Positions 35,880-44,502 of a DNA stretch of 64,000 nucleotides are shown here, piece after piece (the first letter of the stretch is position 1; every line of letters begins with the position of its first letter). The stretch is from Terrabacter terrigena (GTDB taxonomy: Bacteria; Actinomycetota; Actinomycetes; Actinomycetales; Dermatophilaceae), in contig NZ_JBHTKH010000011.1 in the NCBI RefSeq assembly GCF_042676085.1, forward strand, positions 47,581 to 111,580. The letters run 5' to 3'. A model generated the notes under the pieces. The model was not told where the DNA came from and searched no databases. It saw nothing but the letters and a program-made list of their open reading frames with translations. Position numbers and translations under genes: made by a program.

Positions 35880-36314
35880 TCAGTCCAGACAGAACTCGTT
35901 GCCCTCGACGTCCTGCATCACGAGGCACGACTCGTTGACGCCGTCGGCGAGGAGCAGCCGCTGGCGTGAGGCGCCGAGCGCCTCCAGCCGCGCGCACTCG
36001 GCCTCGAGCACGGCCACCCGCTCGTCACCGACCAGACCGGTGCCGACGCGCACGTCGAGGTGCACCCGGTTCTTGACGACCTTGCCCTCGGGCACGCGCT
36101 GGAAGAACAGCCGGGGTCCGACGCCCTCGGGGTCGACGCACGCGTACGCCCCGCCCTGGGCCTCCGACGGGAGCGTGGCCTCGAACTCCTCCCACGACTC
36201 GAAGCCGGGCGGGGGTGGCGGGACGACGTAGCCCAGCACCTGGCACCAGAAGAGCGCGACGCGCTCCGGCTCGGCGCAGTCGAACGTGACCTGGAACTGC
36301 CTGACCGTCGTCAT
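35880..36314 (-). CDS. VOC superfamily (glyoxalase-like) protein
   Basis: 144 residues, two beta-alpha-beta-beta-beta modules. It starts RQFQVTFDCAEPERVALFW and ends LVMQDVEGNEFCLD, with RVHLDVRVGTG in the middle: the pattern of the glyoxalase-6 type common in actinomycetes. His and Glu of these motifs could bind a metal. The substrate is unknown; detoxification or antibiotic-binding roles are known in the superfamily. A paralogue with the same KNRVHLDV motif lies at 47414-47818. Confidence 0.82.
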   Translation of the reverse strand: MTTVRQFQVTFDCAEPERVALFWCQVLGYVVPPPPPGFESWEEFEATLPSEAQGGAYACVDPEGVGPRLFFQRVPEGKVVKNRVHLDVRVGTGLVGDERVAVLEAECARLEALGASRQRLLLADGVNESCLVMQDVEGNEFCLD

Positions 36315-36361
36315 GCGCCCACCCTAGGCCGCGGGCGCCCCCTCGTCGCAAGGGATTTCGG

Positions 36362-37027
36362 CTACTCGTGGATCAGCGTCCAGCGCCCCTCCGACACGAT
36401 CTCGAGCTGCCCGTCGACGACCACGAAGGCGGTGTCGTCGTCGACGGCATACGCCGGGCCCTCGATGCCGGCCGCCCACTGCTCCGCCTCGGCCCGGGTG
36501 TTGCCCGGCACGTCGTCACCGTTGACGTGGGGGCAGATGAAGAAGTCGACGAGGCCCAGGGTCTCGTCGCCGCCGGTCGGCGGCCGCCACTGGACGAAGT
36601 CGTCGCCGACCCGAGGGGTCATCACCATGCTGCCGGCGCTGAGCCCGACCCAGACGGTGTCGAGCGTCGGCAGCAGGTCGGCCAGCCCGGACTCGCGCAT
36701 CCAGTGGGACAGGTAGAGCACGTCGCCGCCGGCGACGAGCAGGGCGTCGGCCTCGCGGACCTTCGGCACCCAGAGGTCCTGGTCGATGCTCGGCAGCGCG
36801 GTGAGCTCGAGAACGCCCATGGACTTCCACCCCAGGCCGACCATCCCGTCGGAGCGGCCGCTGATGAACTGCCACGGCTTCTCACCGGGACCGACCCACG
36901 GGTGGGCGTACTGCGCGGTCGGGATGCACAGGGCGGTGGACTCAGCGATCGGTTTGCCGAGGAGACCGACGAGCGCCGTCTCGATGCTCGGGTTCTTGAC
37001 GCCCGCGGACGTGAGGAGGAGCTTCAC
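36362..37027 (-). CDS. Peptidase S51-like (dipeptidase E / type 1 glutamine amidotransferase fold)
   Basis: 221 residues. MKLLLTSAGVKNPSIETAL, ADALLVAGGDVLYLSHWM and VGLSAGSMVM (nucleophile Ser) are the family landmarks; DFFICPHVNGDD contains the probable catalytic His. Members cleave Asp-X dipeptides (PepE) or cyanophycin fragments; cytoplasmic. The specificity here is not determinable. Isolated gene. Confidence 0.82.
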   Translation of the reverse strand: MKLLLTSAGVKNPSIETALVGLLGKPIAESTALCIPTAQYAHPWVGPGEKPWQFISGRSDGMVGLGWKSMGVLELTALPSIDQDLWVPKVREADALLVAGGDVLYLSHWMRESGLADLLPTLDTVWVGLSAGSMVMTPRVGDDFVQWRPPTGGDETLGLVDFFICPHVNGDDVPGNTRAEAEQWAAGIEGPAYAVDDDTAFVVVDGQLEIVSEGRWTLIHE

Positions 37028-37171
37028 CGTGCCTCCCTGCAGGGCGAGGATGTCGACGTGGTCAACCTACCGGCCGACGTTGGCGTTTCGACGTCGGCTG
37101 GGTACCTAGGGTCCAATAGACCCGCGGGCCGAATCCCGCGACCGACCCGACCCTCACGACCCAGGCCGACC

Positions 37172-38656
37172 ATGACGCAGACGCTCGCTCCCGCACACCG
37201 GCGGGCCCGCCTGCTGCCCTCGGTGAGCTCCGTGCCGCAGCACCGTCTCCTCATGCCTGCGGTCATCGCGGTCGCGTTCCTCGTCACCCAGGGGGTGGCG
37301 CAGGCGGTCACGCCGTTCATCCGGCAGGACGACTGGACCTTCCTGCTGCCCGACGACCAGCCGAACGTGGCGCCCCCGCGCTACTACAACATCAGCGAGG
37401 GGCGCTGGCTGAACACCGGCTGGTGGTGGCTCGTCGGCCAGCACGGCACCCCCACGACCGCAGCCCTCACGTATGCCGCCGGCTACGCCGTGCTCGTCGC
37501 GGGAATGTGGCGGGTGCTCCACCGGTCGGGAGTGCGACCCGGTCCCGTGGTCGACGCCCTGCTCGGCCTCGCGCTCTACGCCTCGTGCGTGTGGGTGCAG
37601 CTGCTCTACTGGCCGGGTGCGCTGACCCCGTCGGTCCTCGTGGGTGCGGCGGCGATGTGGCTGCTGCCCCGGGCGGCCGCCTCCCGCCCGAGGATGGCGC
37701 TCTGGCTGCTGCTGAGCGGTGTCGCAGCGGTGCTCAGCTACCCGCCGATCGGGGTCGTGCTGCTCGTCTTCGCCGTCGTGTTCCTCCGCGACTCCCCATG
37801 GCGCCGCGTCCTCGGCGTCACCGCCGGCTGGGTCGGCTCCTTCGCCGCCGGGGTCGCCGTCGCGTACACGCTCAACTGGATCTTCAACCAGCACTTCGGC
37901 ATCGAGATGGCGTCCTGGCGCAACGCCAACCCGCTCACCTCCCTCGACGCCCTCCGGGTCAACGCGGGACGCTGGTTCGAGTCGGTCGGGGGCCTCTGGG
38001 CCGCCCAGTGGTGGGTCGCGCTCGTGGGGCTCGTGGCGGCGGTGCTCGGGTGGCGCGAGACCCCGGTGCGGGCCCGCCTCCAGCGCCTCCTCGTCGCCTT
38101 CGTCGTCGCGTCCGGCCTCGACGCGGCCCAGACCCTCGTCACCGGCACCGTCACCGAGGCCCGCGGCCAGCTGTGGACCTGGCTCGTCGCCGTCCTGCCG
38201 GTCGCCTTCCTGCTGCTCCATCGCCGACAGGCGAAAGACCGGGGCGTACGCGCGCAGGTCGCCGAACGCGTACCTGCCCTGCTGCTCGCCGTCCTCGCCG
38301 TCGCCGGGGTGCTCTCGTGGCGCGCCGACATCGGCGCCCACCAGGCCACGCGCGTCCAGTACGACGCCATCGCCGAGGAGGCGACCGCGCCGGAGCGCGG
38401 ACAGGCCGCGACGCGAGTCGTCGTGTACCAGGACCCGGCCGTCAGGAACACGCGCGACGGCCGGCTCATGGCCAGCACGATGTTCATGGCCGTCCGCCAG
38501 GAGACCGGCGGGGTGCAGCCACGGTGGTGCCGGGGCGACGAGTGCACCGTGCTGGCCAGGCAGGCGGCGGACCACCCGGTCGTCCGCATCGACAGTCCCG
38601 CCGGGCTGAGCCACGTCATCGGCATCGTCGTGCCCGCCCCACCCGGCTGGGTCTGA
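37172..38656 (+). CDS. Polytopic membrane protein, GtrII-like glucosyltransferase family
   Basis: 494 residues with about ten to eleven membrane segments. FIRQDDWTFLLPDDQPN followed by EGRWLNTGWWWLV resembles the DD and GRWL motifs of GtrII-type membrane glycosyltransferases, which use lipid-linked glucose. The C-terminal about 110 residues form a soluble, probably extracellular domain with one Cys pair (RWCRGDECT). No partner flippase or GtrB-type gene is adjacent. The ATG at 37172 begins right after an Arg-rich spacer. Family placement is moderate; it could be an unrelated membrane protein. Confidence 0.65.
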   Translation: MTQTLAPAHRRARLLPSVSSVPQHRLLMPAVIAVAFLVTQGVAQAVTPFIRQDDWTFLLPDDQPNVAPPRYYNISEGRWLNTGWWWLVGQHGTPTTAALTYAAGYAVLVAGMWRVLHRSGVRPGPVVDALLGLALYASCVWVQLLYWPGALTPSVLVGAAAMWLLPRAAASRPRMALWLLLSGVAAVLSYPPIGVVLLVFAVVFLRDSPWRRVLGVTAGWVGSFAAGVAVAYTLNWIFNQHFGIEMASWRNANPLTSLDALRVNAGRWFESVGGLWAAQWWVALVGLVAAVLGWRETPVRARLQRLLVAFVVASGLDAAQTLVTGTVTEARGQLWTWLVAVLPVAFLLLHRRQAKDRGVRAQVAERVPALLLAVLAVAGVLSWRADIGAHQATRVQYDAIAEEATAPERGQAATRVVVYQDPAVRNTRDGRLMASTMFMAVRQETGGVQPRWCRGDECTVLARQAADHPVVRIDSPAGLSHVIGIVVPAPPGWV

Positions 38657-38744
38657 CGCGTAGTAGCGCCGCCGCACCGGCGCTCGGCGTCCCCGCCCCA
38701 CGCCGTTAGCCTTGGCCCAGGTGCCCTGCGAGCAGGAGGTGGTC

Positions 38745-39206
38745 ATGGCGTACGACGTCGACTTCACGGAGGTCTCGACGGTCGGTCTCGAGTCGTCGCC
38801 GGTGGCGGAGTCGCTGGCCGGTCTGCGGGCCAACGAGGCCCGCTACTTCTCGCACAAGTACTCCCACACGTTCAGCGTCCAGCCCGCCGACGAGGCGACC
38901 GATGTCGTGGCGTACGTGAGCAGGATCCTCGAGCAGGAGCGTGGCATCGTCATCGCGTCCCCGGCGCTCGAGGCCACCGAGTTCGAGGTCGACGGCGTCC
39001 GCTGGTCCTACGTCTTCTACGAGTCCGGCCTCTCGGTGAACGTCCTCTACACGCTCGCCGAGGGCGGCAAACGGGCCGTCGGGTTCAAGCTCTCGGACGG
39101 CATGGACGTTCCCGACGAGCTGGGCGACTTCAAGTTCGCGCGTCAGAAGTCCAGGCTGGCCGGCACGATCCGCGGCTCCTACTTCGTCATCAAGGGCGAG
39201 TACTGA
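38745..39206 (+). CDS. Protein of unknown function, 153 residues
   Basis: Soluble, acidic, no signal. It begins AYDVDFTEVSTVGLESSPVA and includes SHTFSVQPADEATDVVAYVS and GVRWSYVFYESGLSVNVLY, a plausible alpha/beta fold. An excellent AGGAGGT lies 4 bases before the ATG at 38745, so the start is firm. I do not recognise the family. It converges on the CUT1 permease gene with a 21-base gap. Confidence 0.65.
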   Translation: MAYDVDFTEVSTVGLESSPVAESLAGLRANEARYFSHKYSHTFSVQPADEATDVVAYVSRILEQERGIVIASPALEATEFEVDGVRWSYVFYESGLSVNVLYTLAEGGKRAVGFKLSDGMDVPDELGDFKFARQKSRLAGTIRGSYFVIKGEY

Positions 39207-39227
39207 GCCTGGGCCACCCGGCCGGGT

Positions 39228-40130
39228 CTACTTGACGCTGCCCGCGGTCAGGCCGCCGACGAGGTGCTTCTCGATGACGGCGAAGAGGATGACGACCGGC
39301 ACGACGGCGATGACGGAGGCCGCGAAGAGCTGGTCCCAGTGCTGCTCGTAGCCGGTGATGTAGGCGCGCATGCCGACGGTCAGCGGCTTGCGGTCGTCGT
39401 CGATCATCAGGGTGAGGGCGACGACGTACTCGTTCCACGCGGCGATGAAGGTGAAGATCGTCGCAGTGACGAGGCCCGGCAGGGTGAGTGGCAGCATGAC
39501 GCGGCGCAGCACCTGCCAGCGAGACGCCCCGTCGAGCGCTGCGGCCTCCTCGACCTCGGTCGGGATCGAGGCGAAGAAGCCGTGCAGGATCCAGATCGCG
39601 AAGGCGAGGTTGAACGCCGCGTTCGTGATGATGAGCGCGCCGTAGGTGTTGATCATGTTGAGCTCGAAGAACTGGCGGTAGAGGCCCACGACGAGCGAGG
39701 TGGGGGCGAACATCTGCGTCACGAGCACGAGCAGCAGGAACGCGCCGCGGCCCGGGAAACGGTGCCGCGCCGTCATGAACGCCGCCGGGATGGCGACGAG
39801 CACGACGATGACCGTCGAGCCGGTCGCGACGACGAGCGAGGTCTTGAGCCAGGCGAGGAACCGCTCGTCGCCGAGCACCTGCGCGTAGGTGTCCCCCTGC
39901 CACACCTTCGGCAGGATCGTCGGTGGGGTGCTCTTGACGTCGCTGCTCGTGCGCAGCGAGTCGAGCACCATGACGAGGTAGGGCGCGAGGAAGACGAACG
40001 CCACGAGCGCCCCGCCTGCAGCCATCAGGACCCGCTTGCGCCGCTTGGGGTCTGCGGCGTGCGCCGTGCGTCTGCCCTGCGCCTCGACGCTGCCCGTCTT
40101 CGTGGGCGCCGACGCGGTCGTGGTGCTCAT
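39228..40130 (-). CDS. Sugar ABC transporter permease, MalG/CUT1 type
   Basis: 300 residues with six membrane segments. The EAA coupling loop EVEEAAALDGASRWQVLRRV is diagnostic of CUT1 permeases. Its ATG overlaps the stop of the MalF-type gene by 4 bases (40127-40130). No ATPase gene follows, as in many actinomycete sugar operons served by a shared MsiK-type ATPase encoded elsewhere. It is the last gene of the leftward importer operon beside amino-sugar genes. Confidence 0.9.
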   Translation of the reverse strand: MSTTTASAPTKTGSVEAQGRRTAHAADPKRRKRVLMAAGGALVAFVFLAPYLVMVLDSLRTSSDVKSTPPTILPKVWQGDTYAQVLGDERFLAWLKTSLVVATGSTVIVVLVAIPAAFMTARHRFPGRGAFLLLVLVTQMFAPTSLVVGLYRQFFELNMINTYGALIITNAAFNLAFAIWILHGFFASIPTEVEEAAALDGASRWQVLRRVMLPLTLPGLVTATIFTFIAAWNEYVVALTLMIDDDRKPLTVGMRAYITGYEQHWDQLFAASVIAVVPVVILFAVIEKHLVGGLTAGSVK

Positions 40131-41077
40131 CGGCTCGTCTCCTCGCGCCAGTTGATGATCTTGAGGTAGATCGCGACGACGACGAGGATCAGCACGACGT
40201 TGAAGATGCCGGCCGCGGCCGACATGCCGACGTCCTTCTCCTGGCTCTTGAAGGCCAGCTTGTACATGAACGTGATCGTCGTGTCGTGGAGGTAGCCGGG
40301 GTTGCGGTCGTTGAGCGTGTAGACGATCGGGAAGCTGTTGAAGACGTAGATGACGTTGAGCACCGTGGCGATCATCAGGGCCGGCCGCATCAGCGGGAGC
40401 GTGATGTTCCAGTAGCGCTGCCAGGGGCTCGCGCCGTCGACGGTGGCCGCCTCCATGACGTCGTCGGGGATCGCGCCGAGGCCGGCGATGAAGACGAAGA
40501 TCGTGAACGGGAGTGACACGAAGACCCCGACGACGACCATCGAGAACATCGTCCAGCTGTCGTTGCCGAGGAAGTCGATCGGCTGGTCGATGAGGCCGAC
40601 GCCCTGCAGGACGTGGTTGATGATCCCGTAGTTGTAGTCGTAGAGGAGCACGAACAGCTGGCTCGTGATGACGAGGGAGGCCGCCCACGGCACGATCACC
40701 GCCCACCGCACGAAGCGGCGGCCGGGGAAGCTCTTCACGAGGAACTGCGCCAACGCCAGGCTGACCACGATGGTGATCGCCACGACCGCGACGACCCAGA
40801 CCACCGTGTTGCGCAGCACCGTGCCGAGGTCGGGGTGGGCGAGCACGTTGGCGTAGTTCTGCCACCCCGCGTCACCCTTGCGCAGGCCGGTGATGGAGTA
40901 CTCGCCGCGCGATGCGTCGAAGAGCTTGACCGCGGGGAAGAGCACCACGCCCAGGATGAGCGCGAGCGCCGGCGCGAGCCACAGGAGCGCGACGAGCGGG
41001 TGGACCCGGCCCACGCCCGAGGTACGCCGCCGGCGCCTGGTGGCGGGCGGCGTACCTCCGGATGTCGTGACGGACAA
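40127..41077 (-). CDS. Sugar ABC transporter permease, MalF/CUT1 type
   Basis: 316 residues, an Arg-rich cytoplasmic start (ATRRRRRTSGVGRVHP) and about six membrane segments; the EAA loop DVMEAATVDGASPWQRYWNI is clear. It partners with the MalG-type permease encoded downstream. It lies 25 bases after the binding-protein gene. Confidence 0.9.
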   Translation of the reverse strand: MSVTTSGGTPPATRRRRRTSGVGRVHPLVALLWLAPALALILGVVLFPAVKLFDASRGEYSITGLRKGDAGWQNYANVLAHPDLGTVLRNTVVWVVAVVAITIVVSLALAQFLVKSFPGRRFVRWAVIVPWAASLVITSQLFVLLYDYNYGIINHVLQGVGLIDQPIDFLGNDSWTMFSMVVVGVFVSLPFTIFVFIAGLGAIPDDVMEAATVDGASPWQRYWNITLPLMRPALMIATVLNVIYVFNSFPIVYTLNDRNPGYLHDTTITFMYKLAFKSQEKDVGMSAAAGIFNVVLILVVVAIYLKIINWREETSR

Positions 41078-41102
41078 GGCGACTCAGCCGTTCAGCGGAC
41101 GG

Positions 41103-42368
41103 TTACTTCGTGGTCTCGGCGGTCTGCTGCAGCTTGTCGAGCACGGCCTTCGGGTCGCCGCTCATCGCGCCGCCGAGGTTCTGCTGGACCGCGAGCTTGA
41201 TCTTGTCCCACGTGGGGTCGTCGGTGGGCGTCAGCTGCGCGTTGGGCAGGGTGTCGAGGTAGACCTTGAGCTTCGGGTCGCCGGCGAAGGCCTGGAGGCC
41301 CGACTTCGTGACCGGGAGGAAGCCCTCGGCCTTGATGAACGTGTTGACCTGGTCGGGCTGGTAGTAGAGCTCGTAGAAGGCCTTGACCGCCTTCTCGTTG
41401 CCCGGCTTCTTGAAGGCCATGAGGTAGTCGGTGACACCGAAGGTCTTGCTCTCGGAGCCGTCGTTGGTCGGGAACGGCGCGACGCCGTAGTCGACCTTCT
41501 TGTCCTTGTCGAGGTCGGCGGCGAGCGGGCTGAAGCCGATGACCATGCCGGCCTTGCCCGACTTGAAGAGGTCGAAGGCGTCAGCGCGGTTGGTGCGGGC
41601 CGGGTTGTTCTGGGTGAGCTTCTCGTCGGTGAGCTTCTTGAGGAAGGTCAGCGTCTCGACGTTCTTGTCGGAGTTGATCGTCCACTTGTCGGCGTCCTTC
41701 CACGTGCCACCGTTGTTGAACAGCCACATGGAGAACTCGCCCTGGGACTCCTCGGGACCGAGCGGAAGCGCGTAGCCGACGTTGCCGGTCGCGGCGATCT
41801 TCTTCGCGTCGGTCTCGAGGTCGGCCCACGTCTTCGGCGGCTCGTTGATGCCGGCCTGCTTGAAGAGCGTCTTGTTGTAGAAGAAGGCGCGGGCGGAGGA
41901 CAGGTCGGGGAAGCCGTAGAACTTGCCCTGGTAGGTGCCGTACTTGACGAAGGTGTCGAGGATGTCGCTCTTGACGCTCGCGGGGAGCACGGCGTCGGAG
42001 TCGTAGAGCAGGCCGTCCTTGGCGTAGCTGGCGTACGCGTTGAGGTTGAGGATGTCGGGGGCCTGGTTGTTCTGGATCATCGTCGAGGACTGTTGGTCGA
42101 TGTTGTCCCAGCTGACGACCTGCACATCGAGGGTGTAGCCCGTCTTCTCCTTGTACGTCTTGGCGAACGCGTCCCAGAAGGCCTTCGTGTGGTCCTTGGA
42201 GTACTCGGCCGCGACGATCTTGATCGTCTTGGCCTCCTGTCCGCTGCCGCCGGTGGAACCGCCTGCACCGCCGGCGCTGCCGGCCCCGGTGCCACCGCCA
42301 CACGCGCCGAGGGCGAGACCTGCAACGGCCAGCCCCGCGAGGACCACCGACTTCTTCGTCGAGCTCAT
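41103..42368 (-). CDS. Sugar-binding lipoprotein, solute-binding family 1 (CUT1)
   Basis: 421 residues. The lipobox LALGAC near residue 23 is followed by a Gly/Ser spacer. TIKIVAAEYSKDHTKAFWDA starts the mature fold; APDILNLNAYASYAKDGLLY and FYNKTLFKQAGINEPPKTWA are typical CUT1 receptor segments. It captures the sugar for the two permeases encoded downstream. Given the AgaS-like, aldolase and kinase genes 1 kb away, the ligand may be an amino sugar or related hexose; this is inference. Confidence 0.88.
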   Translation of the reverse strand: MSSTKKSVVLAGLAVAGLALGACGGGTGAGSAGGAGGSTGGSGQEAKTIKIVAAEYSKDHTKAFWDAFAKTYKEKTGYTLDVQVVSWDNIDQQSSTMIQNNQAPDILNLNAYASYAKDGLLYDSDAVLPASVKSDILDTFVKYGTYQGKFYGFPDLSSARAFFYNKTLFKQAGINEPPKTWADLETDAKKIAATGNVGYALPLGPEESQGEFSMWLFNNGGTWKDADKWTINSDKNVETLTFLKKLTDEKLTQNNPARTNRADAFDLFKSGKAGMVIGFSPLAADLDKDKKVDYGVAPFPTNDGSESKTFGVTDYLMAFKKPGNEKAVKAFYELYYQPDQVNTFIKAEGFLPVTKSGLQAFAGDPKLKVYLDTLPNAQLTPTDDPTWDKIKLAVQQNLGGAMSGDPKAVLDKLQQTAETTK

Positions 42369-42488
42369 GTCTCTCCTTGGTTCGCTTGCTCTGGGTGCTC
42401 GGCGGGTCGGCGGCGCTTCGAGCTGCTCACGCCCACTCCCTCACACGGTGACGCCCAACTTAGATCGGCACTTTGCCATCCCGCAAGA

Positions 42489-42509
42489 CCAAAGATGACT
42501 GAAATTTGG
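42489..42509. promoter_or_regulatory. Inverted repeat upstream of the CUT1 binding-protein gene
   Basis: CCAAA (42489-42493) and TTTGG (42505-42509) flank an 11-base spacer in the A+T-rich promoter region of the leftward importer operon. It is a candidate regulator site. I do not see the same motif at the DeoR or ROK promoters. Confidence 0.3.
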
Positions 42510-42548
42510 CTCAGGCAATCACAATCGCGCAAGTCACCGTGTGACCGC

Positions 42549-43349
42549 TCAGACCTCGTGCACCTCGACGCCCGCCTCGCGCAGTGCGTCGACCTCGTCA
42601 CGGTCTGCGCCCACCGTAGTGACGAGATGGTCGATGCGCTCGGCGGGACAGATGGAGGCGAAGGTGCGCACCCCGAGCTTGTCGCCCGTGGCGACGCAGA
42701 TGACCTGCTTGGAACGCTCGATCATCGTGCGGATGATCGCTGCCTCCTCCTCGTGCCGGCACGTCGCCCCCTCGCGCACCGAGAGCCCGTTGACGCCGAC
42801 GATGGCGACGTCGAGCCACAGCTGGTGCAGTACGAGCGTGGCGAGCGGGCCCGTCACCTCGTAGGACTCGGGGCGCGCGACACCACCGAGCGAGACGCAC
42901 TGCACGTGCGGGCGCAGCACCGCCTCGGTCGCGATGTTGAGCGCGTTCGTGACGATGGTGATCTCGCCCTCGCTCGCGAGGTCCTCGCGGGCGGTGATGG
43001 CGCGCGCGGTGGCCGTGGTCGTGGTGCCGCCGTTGAGGCCGATCACCTGGCCGGTGCGCACCAGGGCGGCGGCCGCCTCGGCGACCCGGCCGCGGTCGTC
43101 GTCGGACCGGGTGCTGCGGTAGCGGTAGGGCAGCTCGTAGGCCACCGAGGTGGCGACGACGCCGCCGTGGTTGCGGGCGACGAGCTGACGCTTGGCCAGC
43201 TCGGAGAAGTCGCGGCGAATGGTCGCCTCGCTGACGCCCAGCAGGTCGGCGGCCTCGCCGACGCCGAGGCGGCCGGTGGTGGCCAGGCGGTCGAGCATGA
43301 TCGACCAGCGGCTGGCGCGGTTGCGGGCGAGATCGCTCTCTTCGGTCAC
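42549..43349 (-). CDS. DeoR-family transcriptional repressor (AgaR-like)
   Basis: 266 residues. The N-terminal winged helix reads LATTGRLGVGEAADLLGVSE with ATIRRDFSEL; the C-terminal DeoR sensor domain has IGLNGGTTTTATARAI and VICVATGDKLGV, a phosphosugar-binding fold. I chose GTG 43349; an in-frame ATG at 43385 would place coding sequence across the candidate operator. It lies between the importer and the divergent SIS gene and probably represses both, with a sugar phosphate as inducer. Confidence 0.86.
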   Translation of the reverse strand: MTEESDLARNRASRWSIMLDRLATTGRLGVGEAADLLGVSEATIRRDFSELAKRQLVARNHGGVVATSVAYELPYRYRSTRSDDDRGRVAEAAAALVRTGQVIGLNGGTTTTATARAITAREDLASEGEITIVTNALNIATEAVLRPHVQCVSLGGVARPESYEVTGPLATLVLHQLWLDVAIVGVNGLSVREGATCRHEEEAAIIRTMIERSKQVICVATGDKLGVRTFASICPAERIDHLVTTVGADRDEVDALREAGVEVHEV

Positions 43350-43377
43350 GCGCTGACCATATCGCGCAGAACGATCA

Positions 43378-43395
43378 ATAGACATGACTGTCTAT
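43378..43395. promoter_or_regulatory. Perfect 7-4-7 inverted repeat, candidate DeoR operator
   Basis: ATAGACA-TGAC-TGTCTAT lies in the divergent region between the DeoR and SIS genes. It runs into TCTATGCGC, which with a downstream TGTTTCGA forms a motif repeated near the ROK gene at 47210. A further small inverted repeat GTTT-5-AAAC lies at 43411-43423. Confidence 0.6.
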
Positions 43396-43474
43396 GCGCG
43401 TTTAGGCTGTGTTTCGAGCAAACACAAGCAGAGGCGGGTTCGGTCGCCTCACCCTCGAGACCTCGGAGTCCACG

Positions 43475-44374
43475 ATGCCCCAGACCACGCACCTCGCACA
43501 GGAGATCGCCACGCAGCCCGACGACTGGGAGCGTGCCGCGGGTCGCCTCGACGAGGTCGGCCGCCACCTGCCCCGTCCGGGCGAGCGGGTTGCGACGATC
43601 GGGTGCGGCACGTCGTGGTTCATGGGCCAGGCGTACGCCGCCCGCCGCGAGGAGCTCGGCCAGGGCCTGACCGACGCCTACGCCGCCTCGGAGCACCGGC
43701 TCGCCCGCGGCTACGACCGCGTCGTGCTCATCAGCCGCTCCGGCACGACGACCGAGGTGATGGAGGTCGTCGAGCAGCTGCGCGCGGCCGGCACCCCGCA
43801 CGTCTCGTTCGTCGCCACGGCCGGCACCCCGGTCGCGGAACGGTCCGACGCGACGATCCTCATGGACGACGTCGACGAGCGCTCGGTCGTGCAGACGAGG
43901 TTCGCGACCACCACCCTCGCCCTGCTCCGCGCCTCACTCGGCGACGACCTCGCACCGGTGGCCGAGCAGGCCCGCGCGGTGCTCGCGGAGGACGGCGAGA
44001 CGGCATACGGCGCGCTCCTGCTGGCCGGGCAGCTGACGTTCCTCGGGCGCGGGTGGTCCAACGGCATCGCCAACGAGGCGGGGCTCAAGCTGCGTGAGTC
44101 GGCGCAGTTCTGGTCGGAGGCCTATCCCGCGATGGAGTACCGCCACGGCCCGATCAGCATCGCCTCGCCCGGGCGCGCGGTGTGGGCCTTCGGCGAGGTG
44201 CCGGAGGGGCTGCCCGAGCAGGTGCGCGCGACCGGGGCCCACTTCGAGCACCGCGACCTCGACCCGCTCGCCGACCTTGTGCGCCTCCACCGGCTCTGCC
44301 TCGCCAAGGCCGACGCCGCCGGCCTCGACCCCGACGCCCCCCGCAACCTGACGAGGAGCATCGTCCTCACCTGA
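43475..44374 (+). CDS. SIS-domain sugar phosphate isomerase/deaminase, AgaS-like
   Basis: 299 residues, two SIS domains as in the isomerase half of GlmS. VATIGCGTSWFMGQAYAARR and LISRSGTTTEVMEVV bind the sugar phosphate; GRGWSNGIANEAGLKLRESA and YPAMEYRHGP are the second-domain motifs, the last typical of AgaS, NagB-II and FrlB-type enzymes. It probably converts galactosamine or glucosamine 6-phosphate to the ketose phosphate plus ammonia. GGAG lies 6 bases before the ATG. It is divergent from the DeoR gene and convergent with the aldolase gene across a double hairpin. A fructosamine deglycase role is the main alternative. Confidence 0.8.
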   Translation: MPQTTHLAQEIATQPDDWERAAGRLDEVGRHLPRPGERVATIGCGTSWFMGQAYAARREELGQGLTDAYAASEHRLARGYDRVVLISRSGTTTEVMEVVEQLRAAGTPHVSFVATAGTPVAERSDATILMDDVDERSVVQTRFATTTLALLRASLGDDLAPVAEQARAVLAEDGETAYGALLLAGQLTFLGRGWSNGIANEAGLKLRESAQFWSEAYPAMEYRHGPISIASPGRAVWAFGEVPEGLPEQVRATGAHFEHRDLDPLADLVRLHRLCLAKADAAGLDPDAPRNLTRSIVLT

Positions 44375-44382
44375 CACCCCAG

Positions 44383-44433
44383 TCGAAAGGGCAGTCCGTC
44401 CGCCTCGGAAAGGCCGACGGACTGCTTTCTCGA
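44383..44433. terminator. Hairpin A of a tandem pair, dispersed repeat family
   Basis: TCGAAAGGGCAGTCCGTC pairs with GACGGACTGCTTTCTCGA (three mismatches in 18). The left arm plus loop (TCCGTCCGCCTCGG) closely matches the hairpin at 12766-12828. It is located between convergent genes ending at 44374 and 44503. Confidence 0.75.
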
Positions 44434-44485
44434 TCGAGAGAGCACTCCGTACGCGCCGTGGGGTGACTGAGCGCTCTCTCGATCG
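44431..44485. terminator. Hairpin B of the tandem pair
   Basis: CGATCGAGAGAGCACTC and GAGCGCTCTCTCGATCG form a 17-base-pair stem with one mismatch around a 21-base loop, abutting hairpin A. The left arm plus CGT recurs at 55104-55123 with one difference. Confidence 0.75.
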
Positions 44486-44502
44486 CGGCGGAGGAGGCCG
44501 GG

